Source: UTCHB3 sp964371075
GTDB lineage: Bacteria > Bacteroidota > Ignavibacteria > Ignavibacteriales > Ignavibacteriaceae
Reading direction: 5' to 3'
Assembly (NCBI GenBank): GCA_964371075.1
Contig: CAYJKN010000004.1
Coordinates: 248,001 to 312,000 of the forward strand
DNA length: 64,000 bases
Made by a program: the position numbers and the translations under genes. The notes beneath the pieces were generated by a model. It saw only the letters and a program-made list of their open reading frames with translations, searched no databases and was not told the origin of the DNA. The number at the start of each line of letters is the position of its first letter. Position 1 is the stretch's first letter. Below, piece by piece: positions 1-9,162 of this stretch.

Positions 1-267
1 ATCTTGTGGAGTGGGTAGACAGAGGAATACCATGTCAGATGCCAGAGTAGCCGCTTTTAGATCATCAGTAAATTTTAACCTGCCGTTATTGAAGTTTCTT
101 GAATATATAACTTCGAGGCCTGGTTCGTAAATTGTGATGTGGTTGGAGTTTAATTTTTCAAGTTTATTTTTATCATTATCAACACAGATAACATTATTAC
201 CCATTTCTGCAAAACAGGTTCCGGAGACAAGACCAACATATCCCGTTCCAATAATAGCGATGTTCAT
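1..267 (-). CDS. ugd: UDP-glucose 6-dehydrogenase, N-terminal part (cut by window edge)
   Basis: The 89 codons visible on the minus strand begin MNIAIIGTGYVGLVSGTCF, the classic NAD-binding GxGYVG Rossmann motif of the UDP-glucose/GDP-mannose dehydrogenase family. Further on are EPGLE and VFLCLPTP, which are also typical of the family. The enzyme oxidises UDP-glucose to UDP-glucuronate in the cytoplasm for surface polysaccharides. The C-terminal two thirds, including the catalytic Cys, lie beyond the left edge, so a related sugar-nucleotide dehydrogenase is not fully excluded. The gene is divergent from the glycosyltransferase at 398, with about 130 bp between them. Confidence 0.85.
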   Translation of the reverse strand, partial: MNIAIIGTGYVGLVSGTCFAEMGNNVICVDNDKNKLEKLNSNHITIYEPGLEVIYSRNFNNGRLKFTDDLKAATLASDMVFLCLPTPQD

Positions 268-397
268 TAAAATATTACCTTTCTGAATAAAATCACAACA
301 ACAAATATAACGGTTGATGTCGAAATAATCAGTTGTAATATGGTTAGCAGACCGATAATTATTAAATTAGCAGATTAGTTTTTTTCTGAAAGTGGTA

Positions 398-1555
398 ATG
401 CAAATTCTACTCTTTTATCTCTTTGTAATTTCGATGTTTTTGATATTTCACACCTATCTTTTTTATCCGGTGATAGTGAAATTATATTCGCTTGTAGCTG
501 CTAAAAAATTCAAAAAAGACAGGAGTAAATTGCCAAAAGTATCAGTTTTGATAGCAGCTTACAATGAGGAAAAAGTGATCGGGGAGACTGTTAAAACACT
601 TTTGGAATCAGATTATCCCAAGGACAGGTTCGAGGTTTTAGTTGGTTCAGATAATTCAAAAGACCGAACACATGAAATCATGGAGGAGCTTGCTGCATCC
701 GATTCGCGAGTAAAATTTTATCCATTTTTTGAGAGGAATGGAAAACCGGGGGTACTGAACAGAATTGAGGAAAAAGCAAACGGGGAAGTGCTTATCATCT
801 GTGACTCAAATATGCTGTTTGATAAAAACGCTGTGATGGAGATGGCCTCACTATTTGCAGATAAAAGAATCGGGGGGGTATCCGGTGAGATAAAGTTAAA
901 AAAAAGCAAAACCGGCAACCAGGAAGGTACTTATTGGAAACTTGAATCGAGAATTAAAGATTCTGAGGGGAAAGTGGGTTCATTAATTGGTGCAAACGGT
1001 GGGATGTACGGAATAAGAAGGGAGCTCTATTGGAAGTATCCTTTGGGTGAAACAATTCAGGATGACCTCTTAATGACTTTAAAGGTTATTTCAGCAGGCT
1101 ACGATTTTACTTATGATACAACTGCTTTTTCGTATGAGGAACCCACAGCAACAAATGAAGATGAATTTAAAAGAAAAAAGAGAATTCAGGTTGGTAATTT
1201 AGGGGCTTTAAAATATGTTAAAGAGTTTCTCAATCCTTTTTCGGGTTTTACTGCTTTTGCACTTTGGTCGCACAAGATATTGAGGTGGTTTTCACCTCAC
1301 TTATTAATCCTTGTTATCGTGACAAATCTATTTTTACTTGATTATTCTCCTTTTTTCATGTTTAGTATTTACATGATAGGTGCTTCCTTCAATCTGGCAA
1401 TACTCGGGTACTTTTTTAACAGACTGGGACTCAGATTTGTACCGTTTTTGCTCTTTTACTATTTTTATGGGGCATTGGGTGCATTGCTCGCGGGGTCATT
1501 TCAGTATTATTTCAGTAAAACTTCTGCCACCTGGGAACCAACCAAAAGGGTGTAG
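398..1555 (+). CDS. Membrane glycosyltransferase, family 2
   Basis: This is a processive-type GT2 transferase of about 385 residues. A membrane helix at residues 3-25 is followed by the GT-A fold, beginning KVSVLIAAYNEE, with VGSDNSKD and a CDSN acidic motif. QDD is the probable catalytic acid, and KRKKRIQ takes the place of the Q/RxxRW acceptor motif. Two or three helices close the C terminus. It probably transfers sugars from a nucleotide donor at the inner membrane to make polysaccharide, which fits the sugar-nucleotide dehydrogenase next door. A GTG lies in frame at 392, but ATG 398 has GAAAG at a good distance and is preferred. Substrate and product cannot be told from sequence. Confidence 0.85.
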   Translation: MQILLFYLFVISMFLIFHTYLFYPVIVKLYSLVAAKKFKKDRSKLPKVSVLIAAYNEEKVIGETVKTLLESDYPKDRFEVLVGSDNSKDRTHEIMEELAASDSRVKFYPFFERNGKPGVLNRIEEKANGEVLIICDSNMLFDKNAVMEMASLFADKRIGGVSGEIKLKKSKTGNQEGTYWKLESRIKDSEGKVGSLIGANGGMYGIRRELYWKYPLGETIQDDLLMTLKVISAGYDFTYDTTAFSYEEPTATNEDEFKRKKRIQVGNLGALKYVKEFLNPFSGFTAFALWSHKILRWFSPHLLILVIVTNLFLLDYSPFFMFSIYMIGASFNLAILGYFFNRLGLRFVPFLLFYYFYGALGALLAGSFQYYFSKTSATWEPTKRV

Positions 1556-1603
1556 CCAATTGAGATCAGACAAACAAAATTTTATCATCGAGAGGAATAT
1601 ATA

Positions 1604-2257
1604 ATGACAGAAAGAGTAATTGCCATCGTAGGCATGGGTGGGGGAGTTTCTTTGGGAACAGCTCTAAAATTTGGTAAAGAGAATTTTATTGTTGCGATGA
1701 TTGGTAGAAACGGCACCAAATTGAGGGATTACAAAGATATTCTTGAAACTCACGGAATCAGGTCTGAATTTTACATTGGAAATGCAGCGGATGAATATTC
1801 TTTAAAGGATGCCCTCAGAAGAATTGAGGAAGAACTTGGAACACCTGATGTCCTGCTTTATAATGTTGCAAATGTAAAAGGTGTTAATCTTCTCAGTGAA
1901 ACGAGTGATGGCATGTTATACGATTATAAAATGAATGTTGTTGGCGCAGTAATCTCCGCAAATGAAGTTATCCCCGGGATGAAAAAAAGGGGGACTGGCT
2001 GCATTTTATTAACTGGTGGCGGTTATTCATTATATCCCGACCCAAACTTTGGATCCCTTGGAATTGGCAAAGCAGGTATCAGGAATTTAAGTATGTCACT
2101 TTCAAAGGCTGTGGAAGGAACGGGAATAATTGTTGGTACGGTGACGATTTGTGGAATAGTTAACGCAAATAACCCTGTACACAACCCTGACAATATCGGT
2201 GCCAAATTTTTTGAGATATATAACACCGGTAAAAACGGTACCGAGATCACCCTTTAA
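1604..2257 (+). CDS. SDR-family NAD(P)-binding protein lacking the catalytic Tyr
   Basis: The 217-residue protein has an N-terminal Rossmann motif, VGMGGGVSLG, a variant of the SDR TGxxxGxG. It also has YNVAN (like the NNAG/NVA motif) and a LLTGGGYSL strand where the catalytic Ser usually sits. The expected YxxxK reads SLGIGK, so the Lys is kept and the Tyr is not. Classical SDR chemistry is therefore doubtful; it may be an atypical reductase or a nucleotide-binding protein. GAGAGG lies upstream of the ATG. It follows the glycosyltransferase by 48 bp and may share its transcript. Confidence 0.75.
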   Translation: MTERVIAIVGMGGGVSLGTALKFGKENFIVAMIGRNGTKLRDYKDILETHGIRSEFYIGNAADEYSLKDALRRIEEELGTPDVLLYNVANVKGVNLLSETSDGMLYDYKMNVVGAVISANEVIPGMKKRGTGCILLTGGGYSLYPDPNFGSLGIGKAGIRNLSMSLSKAVEGTGIIVGTVTICGIVNANNPVHNPDNIGAKFFEIYNTGKNGTEITL

Positions 2258-2316
2258 CACCCCAATCTGTGCAGTGGAATATTTAGATTATAAAAGTCAG
2301 AAAACAGGAGAGTGAA

Positions 2317-2850
2317 ATGAAAAAGAAGAATTTATTCTTTTCCTTCTTCCTTTTATTAACCTTCGTTGGTTGTACCGGGGAGGGACAGAACAATTTAAAG
2401 GAAGAGAATGGTGAATTCGCCACTGTTGAAAAGATCACCGATGGGGACACCTTTTCTGTAATATTCAACGGCAGAAAAGAAAAAATCAGACTTATTGGTA
2501 TCGATACCCCTGAATCGAGAAGAAATGATCGCTCCAAAAAACAGGGCAAAGAGGAGAAGCTGGATCAAGAGGAGATCGTGGCAATGGGAAAGGAAGCAAA
2601 AGCTTTTATGACCCGACAGATTCAGAAGGGGGATCGTGTGAAGTTGGAGTTTGATGTTCAGGAGAGGGATAAATATGGCAGATTTTTATGTTATGTCTAT
2701 CTCGATGATGGCAGAATGTTAAACGAGATTATGATCAGTGAAGGTTATGCTTATCCTTTAACAATCGCACCCAATGTAAAATACGAATCAAAATTCAGGG
2801 AGGCGTTTGTTAACGCGCGAGAAAACAGCAGAGGGCTCTGGAAAAAATAA
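2317..2850 (+). CDS. Thermonuclease-like (SNase) lipoprotein
   Basis: This is a staphylococcal-nuclease fold protein of 177 residues with a lipoprotein signal, ending FVGC at about residue 19. RLIGIDTPE holds the counterparts of catalytic Arg35, Asp40 and Glu43, and ERDKYGR holds Arg87. ITDGDTF supplies another conserved Asp. A charged insert at about residues 70-90 (rich in K, E and Q) is longer than in the staphylococcal enzyme. It is probably a Ca2+-dependent DNA/RNA nuclease tethered to the cell envelope, perhaps for nucleotide scavenging. GGAGAG precedes the ATG, and a hairpin follows at 2892. Confidence 0.9.
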   Translation: MKKKNLFFSFFLLLTFVGCTGEGQNNLKEENGEFATVEKITDGDTFSVIFNGRKEKIRLIGIDTPESRRNDRSKKQGKEEKLDQEEIVAMGKEAKAFMTRQIQKGDRVKLEFDVQERDKYGRFLCYVYLDDGRMLNEIMISEGYAYPLTIAPNVKYESKFREAFVNARENSRGLWKK

Positions 2851-2891
2851 AATGGGTTTTGCTGCCCCGGTTTTTATAAATAATATAGAAA

Positions 2892-2916
2892 GAGGTTGTC
2901 CAAATCGGACAACCTC
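2892..2916 (+). terminator. Stem-loop downstream of the nuclease gene
   Basis: A perfect 10-bp stem (GAGGTTGTCC with GGACAACCTC) encloses a 5-base loop. There is no clean T run after it (AAACTTTCCC), so it may be a weak terminator or an mRNA-stabilising hairpin. Confidence 0.6.
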
Positions 2917-3079
2917 AAACTTTCCCCCCCACTTAATGACAAATCCAGTTTATAATATGTTGGTTCACCTCTGGAGTTAAAATTTAGTATCAGTAATCAT
3001 TCCAATTACTGATTCAAAAATAGAGACGGATAGATCATAATTTATTGTCATTGAATGACAATTTTTCCCGGAAATAAAT

Positions 3080-3910
3080 ATGGCTGCACAAAGAGACTAC
3101 ATCAATGACAATATGCGGAGGACTGAAATCCTCGCGAGGTTAATTAACAAAGAACCGCTTACAGTTTTTGACCTGTGTTTTGAATATGATGTAAGTGAGT
3201 CAACCATAAATCGTGATTTTAATTATCTCAGGTCTGAAGGATTTTCAACTTACAGCAGAAAAAAAGTGCTTTTTATAAGCAGTAAACCCGATCCCGGGAA
3301 ATTAACGGGTTACCTTTCAGAATATCTCGCATTTAAGCTCAATTCCAAACTTTTACTTGACAAACTTGAAGCTCTCTCGAAAGCAGGAAACGGCAACTTT
3401 TTTCAGATTTTAACACTCACAGCGAAAGCGGTTGAAGAAAATAAATATCTTCGTTTCAGGTATGAACGAATCACCGATAACATTGAAAATGAATATTTGG
3501 TAAAACCTGTTGAATTAAGAATCAATGAATTTAATTGGTCATTAATTGCAGTGAAGGAGGGCGAAAGTGTTGAAAAATTGTTTTATCTCAGCAGAATAAA
3601 AGATATTTCATTAACAGGTGATGTTTTTCAGAAGGGGAGTGAAGAGTCATCCGATAAACTTTATGATGTTGTTTTACGATTCCACCCCGATTGTCGTAAC
3701 GGCATCTACTCAAAAATCTGGTTTCCGGAATTTCATCTTGAAGAAGACGACAAAGGGTATATCACATTAAAAACCCGTGTACCAATCAACAAGCGGCTCG
3801 CAAGTTGGTGCCTGAGATGGCAAAATAATATCGTCGTGTCGGAGCCGAAAAAACTAAAAGAAAAGATTAGAGAAATGACCGATCTTTTTTACTCGACCAA
3901 TAAATTTTAA
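3080..3910 (+). CDS. WYL-domain transcriptional regulator
   Basis: This 276-residue regulator has an N-terminal DeoR/HTH_11-like winged helix at about residues 10-60 (FDLCFEYDVSESTINRDF as recognition region). A WYL-like core follows (YLRFRYERI, then FNWSLIAVKEG and FYLSRIKDI). The C-terminal extension, about residues 190-276, matches the usual WCX arrangement. WYL proteins sense nucleic acids or nucleotides and control DNA-damage, defence or metabolic genes. The target here is unknown. It stands alone between a hairpin and a T9SS cargo operon, with no evident operator. Confidence 0.8.
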   Translation: MAAQRDYINDNMRRTEILARLINKEPLTVFDLCFEYDVSESTINRDFNYLRSEGFSTYSRKKVLFISSKPDPGKLTGYLSEYLAFKLNSKLLLDKLEALSKAGNGNFFQILTLTAKAVEENKYLRFRYERITDNIENEYLVKPVELRINEFNWSLIAVKEGESVEKLFYLSRIKDISLTGDVFQKGSEESSDKLYDVVLRFHPDCRNGIYSKIWFPEFHLEEDDKGYITLKTRVPINKRLASWCLRWQNNIVVSEPKKLKEKIREMTDLFYSTNKF

Positions 3911-4040
3911 ATAATTTAACAAAAAAGTCAAAAATTCCCTCCAAAAATTTTGTTGAGAATTAAATTATCCTTAATTTGTGATGGTTAAAATAATTCTCCT
4001 CCCGAATAATAATCAATTCACATAACAAATATCGAGTAAA

Positions 4041-5582
4041 GTGTTGAGACAACTCATTTTCGTTCTTTTTTTGGTTGCAATTACCGCAACCGGCTGGGCA
4101 CAATCATATTCATGGTCACTGAAACAAAGTGGAAGCAGCCTTGGCGATCCTATCACAAGTGATCCAAACAATTCAAACATCATTTATTATGGTACTAACG
4201 CTCAAATTTACAGAAGTACCGACAGGGGTGAAACCTTCAATCCATGGGGTACAACAATCTCAGGTTCCACGAGGGTAAAAAACATCATTACCACTGCAAA
4301 AAGCAGCCAGACAATGCTTGCAGCAATTGAAGCATCGACTGATAAAATTGTAAAAACCACCGATGGTGGAGCCACCTGGGTTGTTACGCTTAACAACGCT
4401 ACTTTTTCTTTTTTTGGAATTCCCATGACTCCCGATCCGTCTCATCCCGATACGATCTACACGATGAGCAACAATATATTTTATAAATCATACGATTTTG
4501 GTTCCACGTGGACACAGGTGAGCACAGCATCTTCTTTTGCAACACCTTGTGATATTGAAGTTTTTCCTGACAGTTCACATATCATCCTTATTGGAGATAA
4601 TACAACAGGAATTTTTAGATCAACCAATTATGGTGTCACCTGGTCAACTGTTTACACCACATCGGGTGAAATTCCAACAATTGCCATAGACAGTAGAAAT
4701 AAAGGAACGGCTTATGGCACAAAATGGGGAGGTGGCGGAGGACTCGTAAAATCTACCGATTTTGGAGCGACCTGGACACTGATTCCATTTTTTACCGGTC
4801 AGAGTATGTGGGGTGTTGACATAGCCCCCGAAAATTCAGACTTCATTATGGTTGGAAGATATTCAGGAAGCAATATTTATATAACCAGAGATGGTGGTCT
4901 AAATTGGATTACCACTACTCTTTCGGCAAGTAACTACAGCGTTAATATAATCGACACTCTCACAATTTTTGCAGCTCAGTCACCCGGGTGCTTCAAAGCC
5001 ACCGTGCCATTTGTCCCTGTTGAATTAACAGGCTTTTATGCAACTGTATCTGATGGTGAAGTAATTCTAAGCTGGTCAACTGCAACAGAGTTGAACAATG
5101 CAAGATTTGAACTTGAGAGAAGAACCGCATCTTTAACCGATGATTGGACAAAAGTTTGTGAAGTGGAAGGGCACGGCACCACTACAATTCAGAGACGATA
5201 TATGTTAACGGATAAACCGGCTGCAACCGGAGTATATCTCTACCGACTAAAACAAATAGATTATGACGGGAAATTTGAATATTCGAATACAATTGAAGTT
5301 ACAACGGAAACACCAATGGAATTTTCATTGTCACAGAATTATCCAAATCCCTTTAATCCGTCAACGAGTATAGCTTTTTCACTCATGGAGCAGGCAGAAG
5401 TTAATCTCGCAGTTTTTGATATTACCGGCAGAGAAGTTACCAACATTATTGAAAACAAAGTATTACCGGCAGGAAATCACTCAATTGAATTCAATGCATC
5501 CAATCTTAATTCAGGTGTCTATCTTTACAGGCTTAAAGCCGGAAGCAAGTCACTAACCAAAAAGTTAACCCTTTTAAAATAA
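4041..5582 (+). CDS. T9SS-secreted Asp-box (BNR/sortilin-like) propeller protein
   Basis: A signal peptide (ending ATGWAQ) is followed by six Asp-box repeats, such as STDRGETF, TTDGGATW, STNYGVTW and TRDGGLNW, spaced as in VPS10/BNR beta-propellers (about residues 30-320). A module starting VPVELTGF with LSWSTATELNN (about residues 327-425) resembles a fibronectin-like fold. The C-terminal about 85 residues form a type A T9SS sorting domain with NYPNPFNPST. The protein is expected to cross the outer membrane and be cleaved or anchored at the surface. The start is GTG, with TTG directly after it; the signal peptide supports either. It leads an apparent three-gene cargo operon (10 bp to the next gene). 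Confidence 0.85.
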   Translation: MLRQLIFVLFLVAITATGWAQSYSWSLKQSGSSLGDPITSDPNNSNIIYYGTNAQIYRSTDRGETFNPWGTTISGSTRVKNIITTAKSSQTMLAAIEASTDKIVKTTDGGATWVVTLNNATFSFFGIPMTPDPSHPDTIYTMSNNIFYKSYDFGSTWTQVSTASSFATPCDIEVFPDSSHIILIGDNTTGIFRSTNYGVTWSTVYTTSGEIPTIAIDSRNKGTAYGTKWGGGGGLVKSTDFGATWTLIPFFTGQSMWGVDIAPENSDFIMVGRYSGSNIYITRDGGLNWITTTLSASNYSVNIIDTLTIFAAQSPGCFKATVPFVPVELTGFYATVSDGEVILSWSTATELNNARFELERRTASLTDDWTKVCEVEGHGTTTIQRRYMLTDKPAATGVYLYRLKQIDYDGKFEYSNTIEVTTETPMEFSLSQNYPNPFNPSTSIAFSLMEQAEVNLAVFDITGREVTNIIENKVLPAGNHSIEFNASNLNSGVYLYRLKAGSKSLTKKLTLLK

Positions 5583-5592
5583 AGGAAGTAAC

Positions 5593-6654
5593 ATGAAACG
5601 CTCTATTTACTATTTTTCGGTTTTTATAACCGTGTGTGCAATCGTTTATGGTGGCATTCAATACAGCACCGGTATCACAGGAATTACTAAAAAGAATGGT
5701 GATGGCTGTGTATGCCACGATCCTGTTGCCGATCCAACTGTTACAGTTAGAATTTGGGGACCAACCCAGGTATTACCCGGAAGCAGCAACACTTTTACCG
5801 TTAGTCTTAAAGGTGGACCTGCTGTAAAAGGTGGATTTAATGCAGCGGTTAAAAACGGTGCTCTTTCAACAACCGATCCCGGTGCGCAGTTATTGCAGGG
5901 TGAACTTACACACACAACACCGAGAGTTTTTGGTGCAGCGGATTCTGTTTATTGGACATTTAACTATACTGCCCCAGGCACACTTGGTTACGATACTCTT
6001 TATGCAACATCAAACAGCGTAAATGGTGATGGCCAGCCAACAGATGCCGACAGTTGGAATAATGCACCAAATTTTGCAGTTCAAGTAGTGAATGCAGTAC
6101 CAGTTGAATTAACCTCGTTTGTTGCAAAATCTACCGGAAACTCGGTTATTTTGTCCTGGGAAACAGCAACTGAGCTGAATAACGATAAATTTGAAGTTCA
6201 AAGAAGTGAGGGTTCGGGCTGGTCAACTGTTGCAACTGTAAAAGGAAATGGAACCACAACCGCCAAATCTGTTTACAATTTTACTGACAAAAATCTTAAT
6301 GCAGGTAATTACACTTACAGATTAAAACAAATCGATTTCTCAGGACAATTTGAGTATTCACAGACAATTGAAGTTGAGATTAGTGCAGTTAATTCTTTTG
6401 CATTGATGCAGAATTATCCAAATCCATTTAACCCTGAAACAGTAATCAATTTTTCAGTACCAACTGAATCAATCGTAAAGATCAGTGTTTATAATGCTCT
6501 GGGTGAAATTGTCAGCTCACTTGTTAATCAACAAATGACTGCAGGCAATCATCAGGTAAAATTTGATGCTTCTAAACTTTCCAGTGGACTTTATTTCTAC
6601 AAATTGCAAGCTGATGGAGTTACCATAACAAGAAAGATGGTTCTTTCCAAGTAG
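5593..6654 (+). CDS. T9SS-secreted choice-of-anchor V (reelin-like) protein with CxCH motif
   Basis: A signal peptide is followed by GDGCVCHDP, a possible covalent heme or metal site with only one residue between the cysteines. A domain running VTVRIWGPTQVLPG to APNFAVQVVN (about residues 45-170) matches the choice-of-anchor V / reelin-like type. The VPVELTSF fibronectin-like module and a NYPNPFNPET sorting domain end the 353-residue protein. Electron transfer is conceivable from the CxCH, but heme binding is not established for this spacing. It is translationally close to the paralogue that starts one base after its stop. Confidence 0.8.
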   Translation: MKRSIYYFSVFITVCAIVYGGIQYSTGITGITKKNGDGCVCHDPVADPTVTVRIWGPTQVLPGSSNTFTVSLKGGPAVKGGFNAAVKNGALSTTDPGAQLLQGELTHTTPRVFGAADSVYWTFNYTAPGTLGYDTLYATSNSVNGDGQPTDADSWNNAPNFAVQVVNAVPVELTSFVAKSTGNSVILSWETATELNNDKFEVQRSEGSGWSTVATVKGNGTTTAKSVYNFTDKNLNAGNYTYRLKQIDFSGQFEYSQTIEVEISAVNSFALMQNYPNPFNPETVINFSVPTESIVKISVYNALGEIVSSLVNQQMTAGNHQVKFDASKLSSGLYFYKLQADGVTITRKMVLSK

Positions 6655-6655
6655 A

Positions 6656-7471
6656 ATGAAAAGTTTTCAGATAACAACGATTGTTATTTCAATCGTATTT
6701 ATAGGTTTTACACTTGGCGATCCACCCACACATGATTCGGAAAATACCGATGTGATATCATGCACCGAATTAAATGGTTTGGGCTGTGTTTGTCACACAA
6801 TCGATCAGGATACAACCGTTTTAACCAGAGTGGAGGGACCTAAAACCCTCCGCCCGGGTGAAACAGCGATGTATAGAGTCTGGGTCTCAAGAGGACCTGC
6901 ATTGGGCGGTGGTTTTAATGTCGCATCCCGATTTGGGTCGCTTGCAACTGTTGATTCCACAGTTTTATGGCTCGACAACGAACTGACACAAAAATTTCCG
7001 TTGGCGATGCAACCGGGAGATACTGCGATCCACTGGGATTTTTATTATACGGCACCAGTCAACAAGTTAAGAGATACCATTTACTCAGTTGGTTTAAGTA
7101 CCAACCACGATTACATTCCCAACGAATTTGATCTCTGGGCGTATGGCCCTAAATTTGTTGTTGAGATTGCTCGTAACGCCACTTCGGTTGATGATGACAT
7201 GATACCAACAGAGTTAGCTATCCAAGGCAACTATCCAAATCCTTTTAATCCTTCAACCACCATTGTATGGGTTACACCTGAGCAGGCTGAGACAAAAATT
7301 ACACTGTTTGATGCTGCCGGAAGGGAAGTTGGAGTTTATGAGGTTGGAGTTTCTTCTACCGGCCGTAATGAGTTTACACTTAATGCCTCATCTCTTGCCT
7401 CGGGACTTTATTTCTACAGGATAGAGTCAGGTGTTTACACCGCAGTAAACAAATTGACACTTCTGAAGTAG
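6656..7471 (+). CDS. T9SS-secreted choice-of-anchor V protein, paralogue of upstream gene
   Basis: This 271-residue protein repeats the upstream layout without the fibronectin-like module. It has a signal peptide, GLGCVCHTI at about residue 43, a reelin-like domain (RVEGPKTLRPGETA to KFVVEIA) and a NYPNPFNPST sorting domain. It starts one base after the upstream TAG, so the two are very likely co-translated. A strong terminator follows. The two genes look like a tandem duplication with later gain or loss of the middle module. Confidence 0.8.
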   Translation: MKSFQITTIVISIVFIGFTLGDPPTHDSENTDVISCTELNGLGCVCHTIDQDTTVLTRVEGPKTLRPGETAMYRVWVSRGPALGGGFNVASRFGSLATVDSTVLWLDNELTQKFPLAMQPGDTAIHWDFYYTAPVNKLRDTIYSVGLSTNHDYIPNEFDLWAYGPKFVVEIARNATSVDDDMIPTELAIQGNYPNPFNPSTTIVWVTPEQAETKITLFDAAGREVGVYEVGVSSTGRNEFTLNASSLASGLYFYRIESGVYTAVNKLTLLK

Positions 7472-7492
7472 CCAAACATCTTTAAATTAAAA

Positions 7493-7530
7493 AGAGGCTG
7501 TCTCGATCGAGACAGCCTCTTTTTTTTTTT
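7493..7530 (+). terminator. Strong intrinsic terminator of the T9SS cargo operon
   Basis: A perfect palindrome from 7493 to 7520 (arms AGAGGCTGTCTCGA) runs into an uninterrupted T stretch. It ends the rightward operon and lies between convergent genes. It shares the AGGCTG core with several other terminators in the window. Confidence 0.9.
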
Positions 7531-7593
7531 GAATAGTTTTAAGGTTTTATTATTGATTCATTCAGATATAGAATGGAACAATCGACCTTCCTT

Positions 7594-9162
7594 TTATTTC
7601 ATAAGGATGAATTTTTTGACGGCATTAAATTTACCGGCTTCGAGTTTGTAGAAGTAAATTCCACTCGCCAATCCTGAAGCAACAAAGTTTGATCTGTAAT
7701 TACCGGCTTCAAGTTCACCATCTTGTAAAACAGCGATCAAGTTACCTGATATATCAAATATCTTAAGAGTTACATTAGCTCTTTCAGGAACTGCGAACTC
7801 AATAGTTGTGCTTGGGTTAAATGGATTTGGATAATTCTGTTCGAGGTTAAACCTTGAGGGAACTGCGCCAAATTCTTTAACTGCGGTTGGGGTGAAATTT
7901 GCAATCGCATCTCTGAGAAGTTTTTGTGTCAGCATTGTATTATGAATACCACGGCTGCCTTCAGCTTCGCATGAAAGGAGATTATAATTTGCCTGTTTGA
8001 ATGCATCTGTTAATGAGTCAGCAGGTGAAGCAGCATTAAGTTTTGTTCTTAATACATTCATCAAACTGTCAGAAGTTGATTGTGTGCCTCTGTAGTTAAA
8101 TCTTGTAGCATGGTTTGAAGTATCAACCGAAGTGTAATAATCAGGGTGGCATGTTGCGCAAGCTACAGGTGAAGGTTCAAAGGTATGACCGGTTTTTGCA
8201 GGATCACCTGAAACAGCCTTCACATGGCAGTTGATGCATCTTTCGGTAGCAGCAAATGTGTGAATTGAGTTTTGATATGTCTGACCGGGATACTGAAATC
8301 CAAAATTAGGTGTTCCACTCAATGCTTCAGAAGTAGTGTGGTGGGGAGTGGAGTTAATGTTCACAGGCTCTGTTCCGACAGTGTGGCAAGCGTCGCAGAT
8401 AACTCTCTGACCTGTTACAGGCAGACGAAGTGAACCAGGATTAGTGCTACCGTGAGGATCATGACATCCAACACAAGTTAATGGTTTTATATCGTCACCG
8501 GTTACAAGAATTGTGTCAACATAAGTTGTTGGGTTCTCTACCCATGCGATAAAATTTTGTGCTACGTGGCATTTAACGCAGGATTTATTACCTGTGATAA
8601 AAGCTTGTGATGCAGTTGCTGCGTGTCCCGACGAGCTCCATTCTTCCATGTATGGGTGATGACTGCCTTGATGACAGGTACCACATACTTCTGCTGAGTA
8701 GTTTAATTTGTTGGTTGTTCCAAAACCCCAGTGTTCAGATCCAAGCATTCTTGCAGAACTTCCGAGTGGTCCGTGGCATGATTCACAACCAACATTTTTA
8801 ACTCGGTTGAAATTGGTTTCATCGGTAATTGTATAATTAGGTGTGCCTCCCGGATTGGAGGTAACATACTCATCAGCACCATAATTAGCAGTGTTTGGAT
8901 CCCATCCTGTATTATGGCATCCCAAACAGGAATAACCGTAAGAGGTATTGGAAGTCAATGCCGTATGGGCAGTGGCATGTTTAGTATTTTTCCATGTATC
9001 ATATTGTGCAGTTGCAGATCCACCACTGCGGTGACAGGCTGCGCATGCATCCATACCGACTGAGTTTTGATCTCCTGTGCCAAGGAAATATCGTGTTTGT
9101 GCGTTTGTAAAGGAAGTAAGTGTGATTACTCCCAAGATCATAATGAAACTTAAAGTTCTCAT
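7594..9162 (-). CDS. T9SS-exported nonaheme c-type cytochrome
   Basis: The 522-residue protein has a signal peptide (ending SFTNAQ) and nine CxxCH heme sites: CAACH, CLGCH, CESCH, CGTCH, CVKCH, CVGCH, CDACH, CINCH and CATCH. They lie between about residues 40 and 340. A helical linker of about 80 residues and a NYPNPFNPST sorting domain follow. His-rich stretches between the motifs can supply distal ligands. The family resembles octaheme/decaheme-type electron carriers (cytochrome c554-like), but no catalytic site is recognisable. The sorting domain predicts delivery to the cell surface, where it could pass electrons to external acceptors. It is divergent from the membrane cytochrome at 9494. 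Confidence 0.85.
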   Translation of the reverse strand: MRTLSFIMILGVITLTSFTNAQTRYFLGTGDQNSVGMDACAACHRSGGSATAQYDTWKNTKHATAHTALTSNTSYGYSCLGCHNTGWDPNTANYGADEYVTSNPGGTPNYTITDETNFNRVKNVGCESCHGPLGSSARMLGSEHWGFGTTNKLNYSAEVCGTCHQGSHHPYMEEWSSSGHAATASQAFITGNKSCVKCHVAQNFIAWVENPTTYVDTILVTGDDIKPLTCVGCHDPHGSTNPGSLRLPVTGQRVICDACHTVGTEPVNINSTPHHTTSEALSGTPNFGFQYPGQTYQNSIHTFAATERCINCHVKAVSGDPAKTGHTFEPSPVACATCHPDYYTSVDTSNHATRFNYRGTQSTSDSLMNVLRTKLNAASPADSLTDAFKQANYNLLSCEAEGSRGIHNTMLTQKLLRDAIANFTPTAVKEFGAVPSRFNLEQNYPNPFNPSTTIEFAVPERANVTLKIFDISGNLIAVLQDGELEAGNYRSNFVASGLASGIYFYKLEAGKFNAVKKFILMK

